Assembly (NCBI GenBank): GCA_963735085.1
Contig: CAVTJP010000010.1
Coordinates: 62,001 to 126,000, forward strand
Direction: 5' to 3'
Length of the DNA: 64,000 nt
DNA from: DATJGR01 sp963735085
GTDB lineage: Bacteria; Pseudomonadota; Gammaproteobacteria; Pseudomonadales; Azotimanducaceae
Shown piece by piece: positions 60,614 to 64,000 of this stretch. The notes beneath the pieces were generated by a model. That model worked only from the letters and a program-made list of their open reading frames with translations. It was not told the origin of the DNA and did no database searches. Both the position numbers and the translations under genes were made by a program. Each line of letters starts with the position of its first letter. Within the stretch, counting starts at the first letter, position 1.

Positions 60614-63361
60614 ATGCCAGCCAGAAAAACGAACAAAAGCACGAAACGCGCCGCTAGACCGAAGGCACCCAAGTACGTCTATGCGTTCGGCAAGACCACC
60701 GACGGCAGCAAGACGATGCGCGATCTGCTCGGCGGCAAAGGCGCCAACCTTGCAGAGATGGCGGCGATCGGTTTGCCGGTGCCGCCGGGCTTCACCATCA
60801 GCACCGAGGTCTGCAGCTATTTCTATGACAACGGCCGCCGCTATCCCGACAGACTGACCGCCGACGTCGAGGCGGCGATTGCCGAGGTCGAAAGCCAGCA
60901 GGGCAAGGGGTTCGGCAGCCGTGAAAATCCGTTGTTGTTGTCCGTGCGCTCCGGCGCGCGCGAATCGATGCCGGGCATGATGGATACGATTCTGAATCTT
61001 GGCCTCAACGACGAAACTGTTGAGGGGCTCGCCGCGCGGACGTCGAATCCACGTTTCGCATACGACTGTTATCGGCGCTTCATTCAGATGTACGGCGGTG
61101 TCGTGATGGAAGTGGGCGCGGCGACGCAGGAGGGGCACGACCCGTTCGATGCGACGATGGAAGGCTTGAAGGGCGAGCTCGGCAGAACGCAGGATACCGA
61201 ACTCACCGCAGCCGATTTGCGGCAACTCGTGAAGCGCTATAAGCGCCTCATCAAGTCGCGAACGCGCAAGGAGTTTCCGCAGAACGTCTACGAACAGTTG
61301 TGGGGCGCTATCGGCGCGGTGTTCGGTTCGTGGAAGAACGAACGCGCGATCATCTATCGGCAGCGCTACGGCATACCTGTCCAATGGGGTACCGCGGTGA
61401 ACGTGCAGGCGATGGTGTTTGGCAACCTCGGTCCGGATAGCGCGACCGGCGTTGCGTTCACGCGCGATCCGGCGAACGGTGAAAAGGTTATCTACGGAGA
61501 ATATCTCGTCAACGCGCAGGGCGAGGATGTCGTGGCCGGTGTGCGCACACCCAAGCAGATTTCCGACATGGCACAGGAAATGCCGGAAAGTTATCGCGAG
61601 TTACAGCGTGTGCGCGAGAAACTCGAACGGCACTTCCGCGACATGCAGGATCTCGAGTTCACGATCGAGAATCGGCATCTGTTCATTCTGCAGACGCGCA
61701 ACGGCAAACGCACCGGACTCGCCGCGATTCGCATCGCGGTGGAGATGACCGAAGAAAAGCTGATGACGCAGCGCACCGCGCTACTGAAGATTCCCGCGGA
61801 GTCGATCGATTCGTTGCTGGTGCCGGTATTCGATCCGCGCGCGCAGAAAGCGGCGCGTGTGATCGCGCGGGGGTTGCCAGCCGGCCCCGGCGCCGCGTCA
61901 GGCCTGATCGTATTCACTGCTGCCGCGGCGGAACAGGAATCCAAGCGCGGCAATCGCGTCGTGCTGTGTCGCATCGAAACGTCGCCGGACGATCTGAAGG
62001 GGATGCTGTTTTCACAGGGCATTCTGACCTCGCGCGGCGGCGTGTCGTCTCACGCCGCGCTGGTCGCACGTCAGCTTGGCAAGGTATGTATCTGCGGCGC
62101 AACGCAGATCGCGATCAACTATGAGAAGAAGACGCTGACCACCGATGGCGTAGTGCTCAGAGAAGGCGATTACATTTCGCTCGACGGCACGACCGGTGAA
62201 ATCTACGCCGGCCCGATCGATAGCGCCGATTCCGAAGTGAAACGTGTGCTGAGCGGCAACCTGAAGCCCTCGCAGAGTTACGCGTATCAGTTGTTCGAAA
62301 CCGTCATGGGTTGGGCGGACAAATACCGACGGCTGGCGGTGCGCACCAACGCCGACACGCCCGCGATGGCGCAACAGGCAGTTGCGTACGGTGCCGAAGG
62401 CATCGGCTTGTGTCGCACCGAACACATGTTCTTCGAGGGAGATCGCATCGATCACATGCGGCGGATGATTCTCGCGGCCGACGAAGTGCAGCGCCGGGCT
62501 GCATTGAAATCGCTGTTGCCGTTCCAAAGGAAGGACTTCGCCGGACTGTTCAAAGCGATGGATGGACGGCCGGTGACGATCCGCCTGCTCGATCCGCCGC
62601 TGAATGAATTCCTGCCGCAGGACGATACGATCCGCCGCGCCCTGGCAACCAAGCTGGGCATGTCTACGGAGGTCATCGTCGAGCGCATACGCACGCTGCA
62701 CGAAGAGAATCCGATGCTTGGTTGCCGAGGTTGCCGCCTGGGTATTCTGTATCCGGAGATTACCGAGATGCAGGCTCGAGCGATCTTCGAAGCGGCTGCG
62801 CAGGTCATGTCCGCGAAGCAACCGGTCGTAGTGAAGCCGGAGATCATGATCCCGCTCGTCGGCTTCAGAGCCGAACTCGCGGATCAGGTCGCGATCGTGC
62901 GCCGCGTTGCCGATGAGGTCAGCCAACGGACGGGCATCGAACTGCATTATCTGGTGGGCACGATGATCGAGGTGCCGCGCGCGGCGATCACCGCGGACGA
63001 ACTTGCCGAAGTGGCGGAGTTTTTCAGCTTCGGTACCAATGACCTCACGCAGATGACGTTGGGATTGAGCCGCGACGACATGGGATCGTTCTTCGAGACA
63101 TATCGGCAGAAGGAAATCTTCCAGCACAACCCGTTCGCAAGCATCGACGAACAGGGTGTTGGCCGGCTGATCACCGAAGGGGTCGAACGTGGCCGTTCGA
63201 CCCGGAAAAAGATCAAGCTGGGTATCTGCGGCGAACACGCAGGCGATCCGGCGTCGATCGCGTTCTGTCATCGCGCCGGGCTTGAGTACGTCAGTTGTTC
63301 GCCGCCGCGCGTGCCGATTGCGCGGCTGGCAGCGGCGCAGGCGGCGCTGCGCGACGAATAG
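60614..63361 (+). CDS. ppdK: Pyruvate, phosphate dikinase
   Basis: The 915-residue enzyme interconverts pyruvate, ATP and phosphate with PEP, AMP and PPi in the cytosol. It has the nucleotide-binding start (RDLLGGKGANLAEMAAIGLPVP) and the phosphorylated His in LTSRGGVSSHAALVAR (His about 480). The C-terminal PEP barrel carries GCRGCRLGILYPEI, FSFGTNDLTQMTLGLSRDD and the catalytic Cys in LGICGEHAGDP. A basic 20-residue N-terminal tail (ARKTNKSTKRAARPKAP) precedes the fold. The alpha-hydroxy-acid dehydrogenase follows after 15 bases. Confidence 0.97.
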   Translation: MPARKTNKSTKRAARPKAPKYVYAFGKTTDGSKTMRDLLGGKGANLAEMAAIGLPVPPGFTISTEVCSYFYDNGRRYPDRLTADVEAAIAEVESQQGKGFGSRENPLLLSVRSGARESMPGMMDTILNLGLNDETVEGLAARTSNPRFAYDCYRRFIQMYGGVVMEVGAATQEGHDPFDATMEGLKGELGRTQDTELTAADLRQLVKRYKRLIKSRTRKEFPQNVYEQLWGAIGAVFGSWKNERAIIYRQRYGIPVQWGTAVNVQAMVFGNLGPDSATGVAFTRDPANGEKVIYGEYLVNAQGEDVVAGVRTPKQISDMAQEMPESYRELQRVREKLERHFRDMQDLEFTIENRHLFILQTRNGKRTGLAAIRIAVEMTEEKLMTQRTALLKIPAESIDSLLVPVFDPRAQKAARVIARGLPAGPGAASGLIVFTAAAAEQESKRGNRVVLCRIETSPDDLKGMLFSQGILTSRGGVSSHAALVARQLGKVCICGATQIAINYEKKTLTTDGVVLREGDYISLDGTTGEIYAGPIDSADSEVKRVLSGNLKPSQSYAYQLFETVMGWADKYRRLAVRTNADTPAMAQQAVAYGAEGIGLCRTEHMFFEGDRIDHMRRMILAADEVQRRAALKSLLPFQRKDFAGLFKAMDGRPVTIRLLDPPLNEFLPQDDTIRRALATKLGMSTEVIVERIRTLHEENPMLGCRGCRLGILYPEITEMQARAIFEAAAQVMSAKQPVVVKPEIMIPLVGFRAELADQVAIVRRVADEVSQRTGIELHYLVGTMIEVPRAAITADELAEVAEFFSFGTNDLTQMTLGLSRDDMGSFFETYRQKEIFQHNPFASIDEQGVGRLITEGVERGRSTRKKIKLGICGEHAGDPASIAFCHRAGLEYVSCSPPRVPIARLAAAQAALRDE

Positions 63362-63376
63362 AACACAGGCGCGACG

Positions 63377-64000
63377 ATGCCAGTAATCACCTGCATCGAA
63401 GACCTGCGCGTTCTTGCGCAGCGGCGTGTACCGCGCATGTTTTACGACTATGCAGACTCGGGGTCGTGGACCGAATCGACCTATCGCGAAAACACATCAG
63501 ACTTCGGCGCGATCAAACTGCGTCAGCGCGTCGCAGTGGACATCGATTCGCGCACCATCGCGTCGACGATGATTGGCGAGACCGTATCGATGCCGGTCGC
63601 GCTGGCGCCGGTGGGTCTGACCGGCATGCAGCATGCGGACGGCGAAATTCTGGCGGCACGGGCGGCGGAGCGATTCGGTGTGCCGTTCGTCCTCTCAACA
63701 ATGAGCATCTGCTCGATCGAAGACGTCGCCGAGAACGTTTCGCGACCGTTCTGGTTTCAGCTCTACGTGATGCGTGATCGCGAATTCATCGGCGCGCTGA
63801 TCGATCGCGCGAAGGCAGCGGGATGCTCGGCACTGGTACTGACCCTCGATCTGCAGATCCTCGGGCAGCGCCACAAGGATTTGAAGAACGGCCTGTCGGC
63901 GCCGCCGAAACCGACACTATCGAACGTCGCCAACATGGCGACTAAGCCGCGTTGGGCGTGGGGAATGCTACGGACTCGCCGTCGCTCGTTTCGAAACATT
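63377..64000 (+). CDS. FMN-dependent alpha-hydroxy-acid dehydrogenase (LldD-like), 3' end outside window
   Basis: The frame from ATG 63377 is open to the window end (208 codons). It begins with the lactate-dehydrogenase/glycolate-oxidase pattern: RRVPRMFYDYADSGSWTEST, then IKLRQRVAVDIDSR, then MPVALAPVGLTGMQHADGE, then FVLSTMSICSIEDVA and FWFQLYVMRDREF. The family oxidises L-lactate or other 2-hydroxy acids to 2-oxo acids. Placed after ppdK, a lactate to pyruvate to PEP route is plausible. Active-site His lies beyond the window. Confidence 0.9.
   Translation, partial: MPVITCIEDLRVLAQRRVPRMFYDYADSGSWTESTYRENTSDFGAIKLRQRVAVDIDSRTIASTMIGETVSMPVALAPVGLTGMQHADGEILAARAAERFGVPFVLSTMSICSIEDVAENVSRPFWFQLYVMRDREFIGALIDRAKAAGCSALVLTLDLQILGQRHKDLKNGLSAPPKPTLSNVANMATKPRWAWGMLRTRRRSFRNI

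Noticed and set aside
60293..61384. Minus-strand open frame of 363 codons over the start of ppdK
   Set aside because: It lies mostly antisense to the well-supported ppdK frame and shows no protein motif.

Overview
The window is a GC-rich, gene-dense stretch of a bacterial chromosome. It holds about 57 protein genes, no rRNA, tRNA or CRISPR array, one truncated transposase and one toxin-antitoxin pair. The gene content is an HAE1-type RND pump with an outer-membrane lipoprotein channel, a DcaP-like porin, CYP153-type P450, TauD dioxygenase, OmpA lipoprotein and many TetR regulators. This points to a Gram-negative proteobacterium with a catabolic lifestyle, most likely a gammaproteobacterium. 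That placement is inference from gene types only. Both ends cut genes: a SulP transporter at the left and an FMN-dependent alpha-hydroxy-acid dehydrogenase at the right.

Region 1 (1-9593). A SulP anion transporter is followed by a small unknown gene translationally coupled to polyphosphate kinase 2. On the opposite strand lies a tripartite RND efflux operon (adaptor, pump, outer-membrane channel) with an AraC-family regulator upstream.

Region 2 (9762-23863) is the most coherent and interesting part. It is a same-strand series: DcaP-like porin, exported glutaminase, a 929-residue Orn/Lys/Arg-type PLP decarboxylase, aspartate 4-decarboxylase, exported asparaginase, two tandem AspT-type aspartate:alanine exchangers, a fused double-DUF1538 membrane protein and two PII-like proteins. 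Read together, the genes could admit Gln/Asn/Asp, deamidate them in the periplasm, exchange Asp for Ala and decarboxylate Asp inside, which consumes a proton. That would be an amino-acid-driven proton-motive-force or acid-resistance system, with PII-like sensors on the DUF1538 transporter.

Region 3 (24256-33873) is oxidative and catabolic. It has an orphan periplasmic binding protein, a P450-TetR operon, and a divergent exported FAD amine oxidase, diheme cytochrome c and exported alpha/beta hydrolase. A perfect 15-bp palindrome lies between the two divergent units. A second TetR, a TauD dioxygenase, a globin-like protein and a GST follow.

Region 4 (33984-48713) is mixed housekeeping and envelope: VapBC, an M50-like membrane protein, an APC permease, enoyl-CoA hydratase, small membrane and secreted proteins, an OmpA lipoprotein with Ca-binding repeats, a methyltransferase, an MFS exporter, a DUF2254 protein, PBP4-type DacB, a GST and a PEP-mutase-family enzyme.

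Region 5 (48750-60250) is a second catabolic island: two SDRs, an amidase, an APH-like kinase, an HpaB-type monooxygenase, a dienelactone hydrolase, an amidohydrolase, TetR, a possible ferritin-like protein and an epoxide-hydrolase-like enzyme. It is interrupted by an IS110 remnant and a perfect 18-bp inverted repeat. Region 6 (60614-end) holds pyruvate phosphate dikinase and the start of the lactate-dehydrogenase-like gene.
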